Shown here one piece after another: positions 24,828 to 34,398 of a DNA stretch of 64,000 bases; position 1 is the stretch's first letter, and each line of letters opens with the position of its first letter. The stretch is from NCBI RefSeq assembly GCF_030056655.1, contig NZ_JASHIE010000010.1, forward strand, positions 62,001 to 126,000. Direction: 5' to 3'. The notes under the pieces are model-generated. The model saw only the letters and a list, made by a program, of their open reading frames with translations, was not told the origin of the DNA and did no database searches. This DNA is from Flectobacillus rivi (GTDB lineage: Bacteria > Bacteroidota > Bacteroidia > Cytophagales > Spirosomataceae). Made by a program: the position numbers and the translations under genes.

Positions 24828-25520
24828 ATGAAGTATATCCTTACCTTTTATATATTATTTCTGCTTACTATTAGCATTGCACTTAGCCAAGGAAAAAAGT
24901 CTTCTCCATGTGATTATGAGCAAAAAATGGTAGAACAAGGCTTGGTCAATGTCAAGAGCCTTGACCCTAGCATTGCGGTTTTACTCAAATATTCAACTAC
25001 AGATAATTTTGTAAAAAAGGATGTTTATGGCTGCATGACGGCTTGTTACTTACAAAAAAAGCCAGCTCAAATGCTGACAAGAGCCAATGCCATTTTGAAA
25101 AAAAAACATCCAAACTATCGTTTATTGGTATATGACGGCGGACGGCCTTTTGCAATTCAAAAAATTCTTTGGAATAGTCTTTCCCAATACCCGCCGCACC
25201 AGCGCGAAACCTACGTGGCAAGCCCAAGTCAAAAGTCAATTCATAATTATGGCTGTGCCGTTGATTTGACGATTACTACCAGCAAAGGAGTACCCTTAGA
25301 TATGGGAACGCCTTTTGATTTTTTTGGCAAATTAGCCTATCCAAGTCACGAAGAATATTTTCTAAAAAATAAGCAACTTACAGCTCAACAGGTAGCCAAT
25401 CGTCGTCTTTTGCGCAGTGTCATGCAACAAGCTGGATTTATGCCTATTAAGTATGAATGGTGGCATTTCAATGCTCTTGCACGCAGCGATGCCAAACGTG
25501 TTTATCAGATAATTGAATAA
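24828..25520 (+). CDS. D-alanyl-D-alanine dipeptidase (VanX/DdpX family, peptidase M15D)
   Basis: 230 residues with an N-terminal signal peptide (to about residue 20, IALSQ), so periplasmic. Zinc ligands His139 and Asp146 (SIHNYGCAVD) and His213, with catalytic Glu210 (EWWHF), show exactly the VanX spacing (7 and 3 residues). The transition-state arginine is Arg106 in YDGGRP. The enzyme cleaves free D-Ala-D-Ala. With no vanA or vanH near, peptidoglycan recycling or nutrient use is more likely than glycopeptide resistance. Confidence 0.92.
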   Translation: MKYILTFYILFLLTISIALSQGKKSSPCDYEQKMVEQGLVNVKSLDPSIAVLLKYSTTDNFVKKDVYGCMTACYLQKKPAQMLTRANAILKKKHPNYRLLVYDGGRPFAIQKILWNSLSQYPPHQRETYVASPSQKSIHNYGCAVDLTITTSKGVPLDMGTPFDFFGKLAYPSHEEYFLKNKQLTAQQVANRRLLRSVMQQAGFMPIKYEWWHFNALARSDAKRVYQIIE

Positions 25521-25680
25521 AAATAAGATTAGGTCTATACGAAAACAAACCACTAATCCTTACCCACGAACCACTTATCCAAAATCGCTTCATGACTTGA
25601 TTTTTCATTCGTAGTATTGGTTATTCAAAAAACTCTAGGGACTATATCGAGAGCGAATACTCAAAACTATCAAACGAAAT

Positions 25681-27144
25681 ATGAAATCAGGCGTTTACAG
25701 ACTTTTATTGGGAGCTGCACTTATCGCTGGGACACAGGCTCAGGCGCAAAACGCAGTAGAGGCTCCTAGTTCAAAAGGCCCAAAAATTACTCTACAACAG
25801 GCGGTTGATATTGCACTTCGCAATAATATCTCTGTAAAGCAGTCAGAAATACAGCTTCAGAACGCCGTGTTGAATTATCAACAAGCTAAAAATAACCAGC
25901 TTCCTGGTGCTAATGGTACCGTAAGTGAATTCTTCAACTTCGGTCGAAGCCTTGACCCATTTACCAACACTTATGTAGCACGAAACATCAACTACAATAG
26001 TTTGGGTGTAAATGCTGGGGTGACGGTTTTTAATGGAAATCTCCTTAAGAATACAATTGCACAAAACGATTTGCTAGTAAAAGCCAATCAGTTGGATATG
26101 CAGGCGATGAAAGAGAATATCTCAATGCAGGTGGTATTGGCTTATCTGAATATTCTCAATGCTGAAGACCAACTTATCATTGCTCAAAGTCAAACGGCTA
26201 TTACCAAATTGCAAATTGAGCGTACAGAAAAATTAGTACGTGCAGGTTCTTTACCACAGACCAATTTGCTTGATTTAAAAGCTCAGGTTGCTAACGAAGA
26301 AACGACTGTTGTTAACAATCAAAGCACCTTAGATTTGGCAAAACTTAATTTAGTACAGCTACTTAATGATAAGGAGTTCTCAAACAATGTCAATCTAGAC
26401 AGAATTTCGGTACCAACACCATCTACGACAGCTTACGAAGCTCCTGTGGATCAAATCTATCAAACTGCCGAAGGAACTCAACCAACGGTAAAGGCTTCGG
26501 ATTTGAGAGTAAAAAGTGCTGATAAAGGTATCGAAATTGCCAGAGCTGGTTTTCTACCAACCATCAACCTTTCGGCTTCGACGGGTGCCAACCAGTCCAA
26601 TGCACAAAAAATCTATAAAGTAGATGGTACCAATCAGCAAAATTTAGGAACGGTCAGTTTTAATGGACAAGATATTCCCTTGGTTGTAAATACACCACGT
26701 ACTGTTGAGGCAGGAACGGTTGGTTATTTCAAGCAACTAGAAAATACTTTTAACTATGCTTTCGGAGCGAGTGCTAATATTCCAATCTTTAGTCGTTTTG
26801 CTAACAAAACTCGTGTGAGTCAAGCTAAATTGCAAAAAGTAAATGCCGAATTGGAAGCTCAAAAAACACGCTTGACTTTGCGTCAGAATATCGAACAAGC
26901 TTATACAAATATGTCAAATTCGGCTAAAAGATATGAAGCGTTGACCGTACAAGTAACTGCTTTGGAAGAATCTTTCCGTGCTGCAGAAAGTCGTTTTAAT
27001 GCAGGAGCAATTGATTTTGTAAGCTACAACTTACAAAAAACGAATTTGGACAAAGCAAAAGCAAACCAAATTCAAGCCAAATATGACTTTATTTTTAGAA
27101 CCAAGATATTAGATTATTACCAAAATAAACCGCTCACATTTTAA
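25681..27144 (+). CDS. TolC-family outer-membrane efflux protein
   Basis: 487 residues. Signal peptide to about residue 23 (AQAQN). Two outer-membrane efflux repeats, each beginning with a long helical segment (ITLQQAVDIALRNNISVKQSE and PTVKASDLRVKSADKGIEIARA regions), separated by beta-hairpins. Forms the trimeric channel through outer membrane and periplasm. First gene of a two-gene operon with the periplasmic adaptor 94 bp downstream. Confidence 0.92.
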   Translation: MKSGVYRLLLGAALIAGTQAQAQNAVEAPSSKGPKITLQQAVDIALRNNISVKQSEIQLQNAVLNYQQAKNNQLPGANGTVSEFFNFGRSLDPFTNTYVARNINYNSLGVNAGVTVFNGNLLKNTIAQNDLLVKANQLDMQAMKENISMQVVLAYLNILNAEDQLIIAQSQTAITKLQIERTEKLVRAGSLPQTNLLDLKAQVANEETTVVNNQSTLDLAKLNLVQLLNDKEFSNNVNLDRISVPTPSTTAYEAPVDQIYQTAEGTQPTVKASDLRVKSADKGIEIARAGFLPTINLSASTGANQSNAQKIYKVDGTNQQNLGTVSFNGQDIPLVVNTPRTVEAGTVGYFKQLENTFNYAFGASANIPIFSRFANKTRVSQAKLQKVNAELEAQKTRLTLRQNIEQAYTNMSNSAKRYEALTVQVTALEESFRAAESRFNAGAIDFVSYNLQKTNLDKAKANQIQAKYDFIFRTKILDYYQNKPLTF

Positions 27145-27238
27145 CCAAACACTCGATTGAATGTAAAACCTTGAAAAACTATTATGTTTCATCGTTTTTC
27201 AAAAACCTTAACATCAATCTTTCAAAACTTTATATACA

Positions 27239-28621
27239 ATGAAAAACAAATCCAATAAAATCTGGGTCATTTTAGCCGTTGTCGCAGTCGTAGTGGTAGG
27301 TGGGTTGATTTTAGCGAAAAAGAATGGTTGGATCGGAAAAGAAGAAGCTACAGAAGTAGAACTATCTAAAGCAAAACGTACAGACATTATCGAGCGTGTT
27401 TCTGCTTCAGGTAAAGTACAACCCGAAATCGAGGTAAAACTCTCTCCAGATGTTTCTGGCGAAATTGTAGGTCTTTATGTAAGTGAAGGCGACTCAGTTG
27501 TAGCAGGTCAATTATTGTTAAAAATTCGCCCTGATAACTACGAATCGTTATTGGCTCGTGCCGAAGCACAAGTAAACTCTGCCAAAGCTTCATTAGAGCA
27601 GTCAAAGGCTATCCAATCGCAATCAGAAGCTCGTTTATTAAAAGCAAAAACTGATTTTGATCGTAATAAAAAGTTACATGATGATAAAGTAATTTCTGAT
27701 TCTGATTACGAACAATTTAGTTCACAATATTCTGTGGCAAAACAAGATTTGGAATCAGCAAAAGCAAACGTTCAAGCAGCGGCATTTAACGTAAGAAGCT
27801 CGGAAGCGGCCTTGAAAGAAGCTCGTACCAACTTGACTAAAACAACGATTTATGCACCACAAAGTGGTACTATCTCAAAATTGAACGTAGAGCTTGGCGA
27901 AAGAGTTGTTGGTACTTCTCAAATGGCTGGTACAGAGCTACTTCGTATTGCCAACTTGAATAAAATGGAAGTTCGTGTAAATGTGAACGAAAACGATATT
28001 ACCCGTGTTAGTCTTAATGATACCGTAATCATCGACGTGGATTCTTACAGTGCTTCAGGTCGTAAATTTAAAGGTATTGTTTACGAAGTGGCTAGCTCTG
28101 CTAATGGTTTGGCAACTTCTTCAGCTGCAGCTTCAGTATCTAACGACGCTGTTACTGAATTTGAAGTAAAAATTAGAGTTCTTCGTAGTTCTTATGCTGA
28201 CCTTATCAAAGGCAAACGCTCTTATCCATTAAAACCAGGGATGACGGCTTCGGTAGAGATTGTTACTGATCGCAAAAATGGTGTTTTGTCAGTACCTCTA
28301 GCAGCAGTTACAACGCGTGACCCTAAAGCAGCTAATCAGGAGAAAAAATCAGAAGAAGAAAGCAATAATTCAGAAGAACCAAAGGTTATTAAGAAAGAAA
28401 AGCTCAAAGAAGTAGTGTTTGTTTTGACCAAAGACAATCATGCTAAATTGAAAGAAGTTACCACTGGTATCTCCGATTTTGATAATATCGAAATTTTAAG
28501 TGGATTAACAGAGGGAGAACAAATCATTTCAGGTCCTTATGTGACAGTTTCTAAGAAATTGAAAGATGGAGAATTAGTGAAGAAAAAAGAAGCTAATAAG
28601 GACAACAAAGAGAAGAAGTAA
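27239..28621 (+). CDS. HlyD/RND-type periplasmic adaptor protein
   Basis: 460 residues with an N-terminal membrane anchor (about 9-26). The first lipoyl half is at about 55-100 (SPDVSGEIVGLYVSEGDSVVAG). A coiled-coil hairpin follows (about 100-200), then the second lipoyl half (YAPQSGTISKLNVELGERVVG) and beta-barrel and membrane-proximal domains. The tail is Lys/Glu-rich. Of the MacA type that bridges an ABC transporter to TolC. Usually MacB-like permease/ATPase genes follow; here a strong terminator comes instead, so the inner-membrane partner is elsewhere. Confidence 0.92.
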   Translation: MKNKSNKIWVILAVVAVVVVGGLILAKKNGWIGKEEATEVELSKAKRTDIIERVSASGKVQPEIEVKLSPDVSGEIVGLYVSEGDSVVAGQLLLKIRPDNYESLLARAEAQVNSAKASLEQSKAIQSQSEARLLKAKTDFDRNKKLHDDKVISDSDYEQFSSQYSVAKQDLESAKANVQAAAFNVRSSEAALKEARTNLTKTTIYAPQSGTISKLNVELGERVVGTSQMAGTELLRIANLNKMEVRVNVNENDITRVSLNDTVIIDVDSYSASGRKFKGIVYEVASSANGLATSSAAASVSNDAVTEFEVKIRVLRSSYADLIKGKRSYPLKPGMTASVEIVTDRKNGVLSVPLAAVTTRDPKAANQEKKSEEESNNSEEPKVIKKEKLKEVVFVLTKDNHAKLKEVTTGISDFDNIEILSGLTEGEQIISGPYVTVSKKLKDGELVKKKEANKDNKEKK

Positions 28622-28707
28622 AAGATAGAGGCGTGAATCTCTAGAAATGATTAAAAAATGAACTAAGATTATTATTAGATAAATTTAGTTTGGTTTAGGG
28701 TTTATGG

Positions 28708-28744
28708 AAAAGCCATCTCAGATTGTCGGAGATGGCTTTTTTTT
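28708..28744. terminator. Bidirectional terminator between adaptor and type IX-secreted protein
   Basis: AAAAGCCATCTC (28708-28719) pairs with GAGATGGCTTTT (28729-28740); runs of A and T on both sides serve the two convergent genes. Confidence 0.88.
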
Positions 28745-29234
28745 ATGGCTTTATTACTTTGAAAATTGTTATACCTTGCGAAGTTTGAAGATGTAGCAAA
28801 TACATTCCTGAAGCCCATTCTTTACTGTTTAACATTAATCGATATTCGCCTGCCTCTTTATATTCTTGTTGGATAAGTTGAACAATTGGCTCGCCCGAAG
28901 CACTGCTCACAGTAAGTGATACAAGGGTAGATTGTGGGATTTTGAAATGAATAAAAGATTCGTCTTGTACAGGATTGGGCGAAACTGTCAAAGACACACT
29001 TGTAATGGATTCTTTTAAAGGAAATTGTAGAATTTTGGCACTGAAGCTATTCTTTCCCTTTGCCTTAAATCCTGACTGTAAAACTACAGCCTTTGACGCT
29101 CGATAATGAGTCGGTACAGTGGTTGCTTTGCTCGACTTTATATAATCGGATTGTACTTCCTGTATAGAAGTACTTTGAGGATATGCTTTTGTAATAACTC
29201 CTATAAAGAAAGCGATAAAGTAGTTTTTAGTCAT
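28743..29234 (-). CDS. Small secreted protein with type IX sorting domain
   Basis: 163 residues. Signal peptide to about residue 20 (ITKAYPQ). The C-terminal 80 residues are a Por-type sorting domain: LTVSPNPVQDESFIHF, then GEYRLMLNSKEWASGMYLLHLQTSQG and FKVIKP at the end. The type IX system uses this domain to move proteins across the outer membrane. The remaining 60 residues have no domain I know. Encoded 47 bp downstream of the repeat protein on the same strand; probably one operon. Confidence 0.82.
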   Translation of the reverse strand: MTKNYFIAFFIGVITKAYPQSTSIQEVQSDYIKSSKATTVPTHYRASKAVVLQSGFKAKGKNSFSAKILQFPLKESITSVSLTVSPNPVQDESFIHFKIPQSTLVSLTVSSASGEPIVQLIQQEYKEAGEYRLMLNSKEWASGMYLLHLQTSQGITIFKVIKP

Positions 29235-29281
29235 GACATTAGGCTGATAAAAGGCAATAGCAAGAATATGATAAAGAAATA

Positions 29282-30679
29282 TTAGCGTTTTTTCTTTTGA
29301 GAAAAACCTTCTTTTCGAGTTCTTTTCAAGGATTCTATTTCTTGCTTCATTTGTTGATTTTCCTTTTTCAACTCAATCATATACAAGGTTAATTCTTCGA
29401 TTTTTTCAAGAAGCTTGGTATCTGTTTGATGCAAATCATTTCCAGAAATAACCATTTCTGCTGCCGAAGGAATATTGGGTAGGTGCTGATGCTTTTTGAT
29501 ATAATCTTCTACTTTTTGTAACGGCATTAAACGATGTTTTTTTGAAAAAACATGGTCTGCCCAATCTTCTGTATTTTTCAAAGCTACCTTTACTTGTTCC
29601 GTCAAAATACCCTCAGACACATACAAATTATAGCCTTCGGGCAAAGAATTAATACCATCTCCAATCACCACTCCTCTAATACTGTTATTCTTTAAAAAAC
29701 CTGATTCATTACTAGTCCAAAGGATATTATTAATGCTATTAGTCATCAATTTGACCTCTGGGTAACTATTGGCAGTGGTTGTCATTTGAAATGTAACAAG
29801 GTTCCCTGCTTCATCAGCAAAAAGCTGTCTTAATCCGTTGACAGTATTACGGGTCGGGATGTTCCTCAATTGTAGAACATTGGCGTTATTTCCAGCCCCT
29901 ACAATGACCAATTTTGCGCCATTGGTAACAGGGTCATTCGTACCGATTCCAACGCTAGCATTGTTGCCCAATACAATCGAGTTCGATATAGCCAATTCGG
30001 TATTAGCACCAATAGCCGTGGCGTTGGTGATATTACTTGCACTCGAAGCCACACCTGTTAATGCACCAATGAAAGTGTTATAGTCGCCCGACATGAGTTT
30101 ACTACCAGAGCTAAATCCCACAAAGGTATTCTGCGAGCCAGATACATTATCTTGCCCTGTCAAAGTACCTAGTCCTGTGTTATTATTCCCAGTAATGGTA
30201 TTGATACCACTTGCTGTACCGATATAGGCGTTGCCATTCGCCAAAGAGCGTCGCCCTGCGTTGACACCAATAAAGGTATTGGAGTAGCCCACCGCATTGG
30301 ACAGTCCTGCGGCAGTTCCCAAAAACATATTGTTATTGCCAGTCGTGTTTGAATACCCTGCCGATTCGCCAATAAAAGTATTAGCAAAACCTGATGCATT
30401 CAGAAAACCAGCCGTTTTTCCAATAAAAATATTATTTGACCCTTGATTATTAAAGCCTGCGCCATCACCTAGCAAAACATTGGCAATACCTGCAATACTC
30501 AGGATAGGCTTTCCTCCGATTTTGTAGGCACTATCCGACATGATATTAATACTACCACCCGCAATATCGAGGGGGTTATTAATAGTCAGGCTTTGACCAT
30601 AAGGAGCGGTTATGGTCTGCGAAAATGTGCTGAAAGTGATACCAAGTATCACTAGTAATAGAGAGTAGTAGCGTTTCAT
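29282..30679 (-). CDS. Surface protein with 17-residue FIGxxAG repeats and coiled-coil tail
   Basis: 465 residues with a signal peptide (to about 21). Residues about 68-250 consist of ten or so repeats of about 17 residues, with the consensus TFIGxxAGxxNxxGxxN, typical of a regular beta-solenoid or beta-roll like trimeric adhesin heads. Then come a NSIVLGNNASVGIGTNDP transition and a C-terminal region (about 360-465) with DHVFSKKHRLMPLQKVEDYI, the KHQHLPNIPS motif, and a heptad-like coiled coil. This tail is common in Bacteroidota tail-fibre or adhesin-like proteins. Function is not established; surface exposure is inferred from signal peptide and repeats. Confidence 0.75.
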   Translation of the reverse strand: MKRYYSLLLVILGITFSTFSQTITAPYGQSLTINNPLDIAGGSINIMSDSAYKIGGKPILSIAGIANVLLGDGAGFNNQGSNNIFIGKTAGFLNASGFANTFIGESAGYSNTTGNNNMFLGTAAGLSNAVGYSNTFIGVNAGRRSLANGNAYIGTASGINTITGNNNTGLGTLTGQDNVSGSQNTFVGFSSGSKLMSGDYNTFIGALTGVASSASNITNATAIGANTELAISNSIVLGNNASVGIGTNDPVTNGAKLVIVGAGNNANVLQLRNIPTRNTVNGLRQLFADEAGNLVTFQMTTTANSYPEVKLMTNSINNILWTSNESGFLKNNSIRGVVIGDGINSLPEGYNLYVSEGILTEQVKVALKNTEDWADHVFSKKHRLMPLQKVEDYIKKHQHLPNIPSAAEMVISGNDLHQTDTKLLEKIEELTLYMIELKKENQQMKQEIESLKRTRKEGFSQKKKR

Positions 30680-30984
30680 GTTTACTTAGGACAAATAAAA
30701 AGAGCACAGTCTTTATCAAAGACTATTCTCCAAGTTAAAACTGTTCAATAGACTATGCCAAACAAATCCTTTACGAAAGAGTATTCGGGCATTAGACTCA
30801 TCAAATTAAAGGGTGGTTAGTATAATGGAGTGTTTTAAGATACCAGATGAAGATTAAAGAAATAACCCACCAAGCAAGTTATTAGCAGTTACTTAATATT
30901 TTCAACAATCTTCTTGCCAAAAATGTATCAAGTCGTTTGTGATGAATGAGTTACCGATTGAATACATTGAAATTAGCATATTCT
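30680..30984. other. Gap between the repeat-protein gene and the polysaccharide locus
   Basis: 305 bp, AT-rich, without an open frame of note. It contains a small hairpin AGTCTTT-n3-AAAGACT around 30709-30725. It should include the promoter for the minus-strand repeat protein, but I find no convincing TAnnTTTG box. Confidence 0.5.
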
Positions 30985-32172
30985 TTAATGAAATTGAAAT
31001 TTTGATGACTCACAAAAACTATTTTTATAAATAGCAATAGAGTCATTAATAAAGTTTTCTCTCGAATAGGTACTTCTGCTTGCTAGAGCTTGGGATTTTA
31101 AGGCTTGATAAAGTTGGGTATTCTTTTCTAATAACTCGATAGATTGAATAATACCTACTATTTCTTCCTCGTGATCTGGTGATGGAGGGATAAGAACGCC
31201 ATTATGCAAATGCTCGATCACTTCATTATTCCCTCGACTATCCGAAGCAATCACTGGTATACCCATTGCCAAGGCTTCGAGTACACATACAGGAATGCCC
31301 TCTTTTTTACTCGGAAAAACAAAATAGTCAGAAATAGACAAATATTCTTCCACCTTGGAAGTAAACCCTGTTATCGTAATATCTGGATGTTGTTCGATAT
31401 ATGTCCACTGCGAGGTACTGAGCCCGCTCGAATGCACTGGATCAAGACCACCTATCAACAATAACTTAAATTGCTGTGGATAACTTTGTGCCAGTTGTAG
31501 AAAAGTCTTTACGACAATATGAAAGCCCTTGAATGCGACAAAGCGTCCTGTAAAAGCAATGACCTTTTGTTGCTGAATCCCTAAAGCTTGACGTAAGGTT
31601 ACTCGTATGTTTTCTGAAAAATTATGAGGATTAAATTTTTCTAAATTACATCCCAAACCAAGACTTTGATGCTTATATACTTTGTTTTTATAAACTGTTT
31701 GGACAATTTTTACATCGGGTTGGTTGAGCAAAATAATTTTATCAAGTTTTTGAAAACAATGATTTTCCAAAAAATAAAAAAGTCCTTTTTTCCAGCCAGA
31801 GCTACTATTGAGCCCTAATCCGTGAAATGTACCCCAATAAGGAATACCCATTTTCCGAAAAAGAATCGTAGGGAATATGCCCGTAGTAAAATGTGCATGC
31901 ACCAAATCAGGCTTGATGTCTGCCACCAAGCGCCGAATCTGCCAAGCTACTTGTAATTCGTGCTTGATACGAAGACTTCGTGGAATACCTAAATAATGAA
32001 AATGGATATTGAGGTGATTGAAAGAATAGAGATTGGGTATATCTATGGTTTTTTCAGCCGAGCAAATAATATGCAGCTCGATGTCTGGAAAATGTTCGAA
32101 AATCGATAAAGACAATTCCGATAGAAAAATATTAAAACTCCCTACATCGGAAATAATAAACATAAATTTCAT
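30985..32172 (-). CDS. Glycosyltransferase family 4
   Basis: 395 residues, GT-B fold. The N-terminal acceptor domain contains DLVHAHFTTGIFPTIL. The C-terminal donor domain contains FTGRFVAFKGFHIVVKTF and the GT4 retaining motif EGIPVCVLEALAMGIPVIASDSRG with the nucleotide-binding Glu pair (E-x7-E). Probably adds a sugar to an undecaprenyl-linked oligosaccharide in the cytoplasm. Last gene of the five-gene locus, 32 bp after the GT2 gene. Confidence 0.9.
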   Translation of the reverse strand: MKFMFIISDVGSFNIFLSELSLSIFEHFPDIELHIICSAEKTIDIPNLYSFNHLNIHFHYLGIPRSLRIKHELQVAWQIRRLVADIKPDLVHAHFTTGIFPTILFRKMGIPYWGTFHGLGLNSSSGWKKGLFYFLENHCFQKLDKIILLNQPDVKIVQTVYKNKVYKHQSLGLGCNLEKFNPHNFSENIRVTLRQALGIQQQKVIAFTGRFVAFKGFHIVVKTFLQLAQSYPQQFKLLLIGGLDPVHSSGLSTSQWTYIEQHPDITITGFTSKVEEYLSISDYFVFPSKKEGIPVCVLEALAMGIPVIASDSRGNNEVIEHLHNGVLIPPSPDHEEEIVGIIQSIELLEKNTQLYQALKSQALASRSTYSRENFINDSIAIYKNSFCESSKFQFH

Positions 32173-32204
32173 AAACTATACTAGGCAAAATGATGGCTCA
32201 ATAA

Positions 32205-33119
32205 CTAGGAAGATAACCTAGACTTACCCACTCTATTGACGATACCATCGTACCAGCCATAAAGAATGTACTTGAGATATTTTCTTTTTTGTGGAACTAA
32301 GGCTATATAAACAACCACTCTAGATACGGTATAGAAGAGTTCTCGGACTTTATATTGCCAATGAATATGTGGTTGCTTAAGCATTAATATCGAATTGCGA
32401 GCCAAATAATATCTTCTTAAAGGGCTATGTATCGAAATTTCTCTTCCTAAAACCTTCAGACGGTCGTCGCCTACCTGATGCCACATAATAGCCGTAGGAA
32501 TAGCAAACAGCTCGAATCCTTTATTGCAAGCCCGAAAACTCCATTCAATATCAATATAATCAATAAAAAAGTCTTCATTCATGAAGCCTGTAGCCTCCAA
32601 AGTCTTACGATCAATTAAGCATCCAGAAGAAATCAGGAAAGAAGCAGAAATAGGCTGAGTATCCTTGTTTTGGGGATAATTATGAATGAGTCGAAATCCC
32701 TGAAAAACCGAAATGGGGTAATTGCGTAAGGTACGTGGGTCTCTATAAATAGGCCCAACTGCACCAAGATAATGACCATTGATTGCTAACAATTTCCATG
32801 CCTCTAATAATTGTTGTACCATTTGCGCTTCAGGCAAACTATCGTGGTCGAATAAGATAACCCCACCTATTTCTGGTTTTTCTAAAGCAAATACTATTCC
32901 TTTATTTTGGGCAAAGCCTATTCCATGGTTATCTGCTAGCGAAATAAGGGTAGTTTGTGGGTAATTATCCAATATTTTTTCAATTTCTTCGACATTATGA
33001 CTTCCATTATCTACCAAAACAATACTGTCTACCTGCGGACTAAGCCTTTCAAGTAACTGTTGGATATTAGCAATCAATGGGTGGTAAGTGACAATTACTG
33101 CCGCAATTTGACCAGTCAT
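32205..33119 (-). CDS. Glycosyltransferase family 2 (rhamnosyltransferase-like)
   Basis: 304 residues, GT-A fold. N-terminal VIVTYHPLIANIQQLL and SIVLVDNGSHN; the metal-binding DxD is DHDSLP in ILFDHDSLPE. C-terminal half resembles RfbF-type rhamnosyltransferases (FMNEDFFIDYIDIEWSFRA). Substrate not proven. Spaced 32 and 70 bp from its neighbours in the operon. Confidence 0.9.
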   Translation of the reverse strand: MTGQIAAVIVTYHPLIANIQQLLERLSPQVDSIVLVDNGSHNVEEIEKILDNYPQTTLISLADNHGIGFAQNKGIVFALEKPEIGGVILFDHDSLPEAQMVQQLLEAWKLLAINGHYLGAVGPIYRDPRTLRNYPISVFQGFRLIHNYPQNKDTQPISASFLISSGCLIDRKTLEATGFMNEDFFIDYIDIEWSFRACNKGFELFAIPTAIMWHQVGDDRLKVLGREISIHSPLRRYYLARNSILMLKQPHIHWQYKVRELFYTVSRVVVYIALVPQKRKYLKYILYGWYDGIVNRVGKSRLSS

Positions 33120-33189
33120 AAGTAGGAATACTGAATTGTGAATTGAATTTATTTAACCAGAGAAATTTATTGTTTTCTAAATCAAAAAA

Positions 33190-34362
33190 TCACTTGGTAT
33201 CAAACCATTTTATCTCTACTTTTTTCAAAAAAAACATTACCAAAACAATGTAAAACCAATTGGTTAGCCATCTGAAATATTGCTCCTCGATGGGTTGCAT
33301 TAATAAAGCATATATCAAAAAGCCCAAAAGATAGCAGGAAGTTATATGAAACCTTTTCGCTCGAAAATAAAGCAGATTATAGCCAAAACCCAGTAACAAA
33401 GGAATAACAAATACCCCTATCATACCAAAATCCATATAATAAGGTTTGAGATATGAATAAGTATTAGTGGGCAGTGGTGTACTAATCCATTCTGAGATAA
33501 CTGGTGCTACAGGAATATTAAAACCCAAACGCCCTATCCAAAGCCACACTACTCGAAAAGTATAATAGCCCCAATACGGTACAGGGTCGATGCTTGCCAA
33601 ACTCAGAGCGGGCAGTGATGCCACCGAATAAGTCAATAACATAGGAATAATGGATTCCCCCGAAAAATCAGAAGCTCTACCTATCGTAATAAGTACAATC
33701 AAGCTTATAAGCATGAGACTTCCCAGTATGGCTTGTCTTGCCGAAATTTTGTTTTTCCAAAGTAAATCATAAGCCAAAGGCACCACAAAAAAAATCAATT
33801 GTCCACGTGAGCCTAGCAAATAGGTATAAACTAAAAACGCTCCCAATAGGATGCCATTGCGCCAAGAAAAAGAGGTATGGGTCAGTAACAAAACCAAATA
33901 AACGGAACTCAAGGTTTGAATCAACCCGTAAAGTCCAAAACGTTTTCCATCATTTTCGACTAAGGTATTCCGTAATTCTTGAATATCACCCCATGAAAAT
34001 TGTCCTACCTCTTTCAGCACCATCGGAAGAGTAAGCGCCAAAGAAAGTAAAACGATTGGGTAAAATAGGGAAAGATTTTTTACTAAAAGCGTATCGTCAT
34101 CAAGAGGCTCAGCAATAGTTATTTCGGGTATTACTTTTTGGTATAGCCCCCAACAGATCAAACCTCCCAGTGAAAACCCCAAACAACTTAGCCCTATGAA
34201 GGGGGCAATATCATCGAGATTAACAGAAAAATAAGCTTGATTATACCAAAAAATAAAATAATACATCAACCATAACCCTGTTTGTATTACGATAGGATTC
34301 AGCAGGCTTCTGTAAAGTAGACTGTTTCCTATCAATAATATCAAAAGTAAAGCTAATGTCAT
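33190..34362 (-). CDS. Oligosaccharide repeat-unit polymerase (Wzy-like)
   Basis: 390 residues, about eleven hydrophobic helices, with a large periplasmic loop at about 240-310. Primary sequence is poorly conserved in this family; the call relies on topology, the arginine-rich loop (TYLLGSRGQLIFF) and its place between a GT2 and a flippase gene. It would join oligosaccharide units on the periplasmic face of the inner membrane. Confidence 0.8.
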   Translation of the reverse strand: MTLALLLILLIGNSLLYRSLLNPIVIQTGLWLMYYFIFWYNQAYFSVNLDDIAPFIGLSCLGFSLGGLICWGLYQKVIPEITIAEPLDDDTLLVKNLSLFYPIVLLSLALTLPMVLKEVGQFSWGDIQELRNTLVENDGKRFGLYGLIQTLSSVYLVLLLTHTSFSWRNGILLGAFLVYTYLLGSRGQLIFFVVPLAYDLLWKNKISARQAILGSLMLISLIVLITIGRASDFSGESIIPMLLTYSVASLPALSLASIDPVPYWGYYTFRVVWLWIGRLGFNIPVAPVISEWISTPLPTNTYSYLKPYYMDFGMIGVFVIPLLLGFGYNLLYFRAKRFHITSCYLLGFLIYALLMQPIEEQYFRWLTNWFYIVLVMFFLKKVEIKWFDTK

Positions 34363-34398
34363 AATTCATGATTTTGGACAGTCGGATAGTAAGCTAAC

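Noticed and set aside
24828..25520. Vancomycin-resistance gene
   Set aside because: The protein is VanX-like but has a signal peptide and no vanH/vanA/vanR/vanS neighbours; Gram-negative dipeptidases of this family usually serve recycling or nutrition.
29838..30480. Direct repeats resembling a CRISPR array
   Set aside because: The periodicity is about 51 bp, in frame with the minus-strand protein, and is explained by its 17-residue repeats; there are no conserved repeat units with unique spacers and no cas genes.
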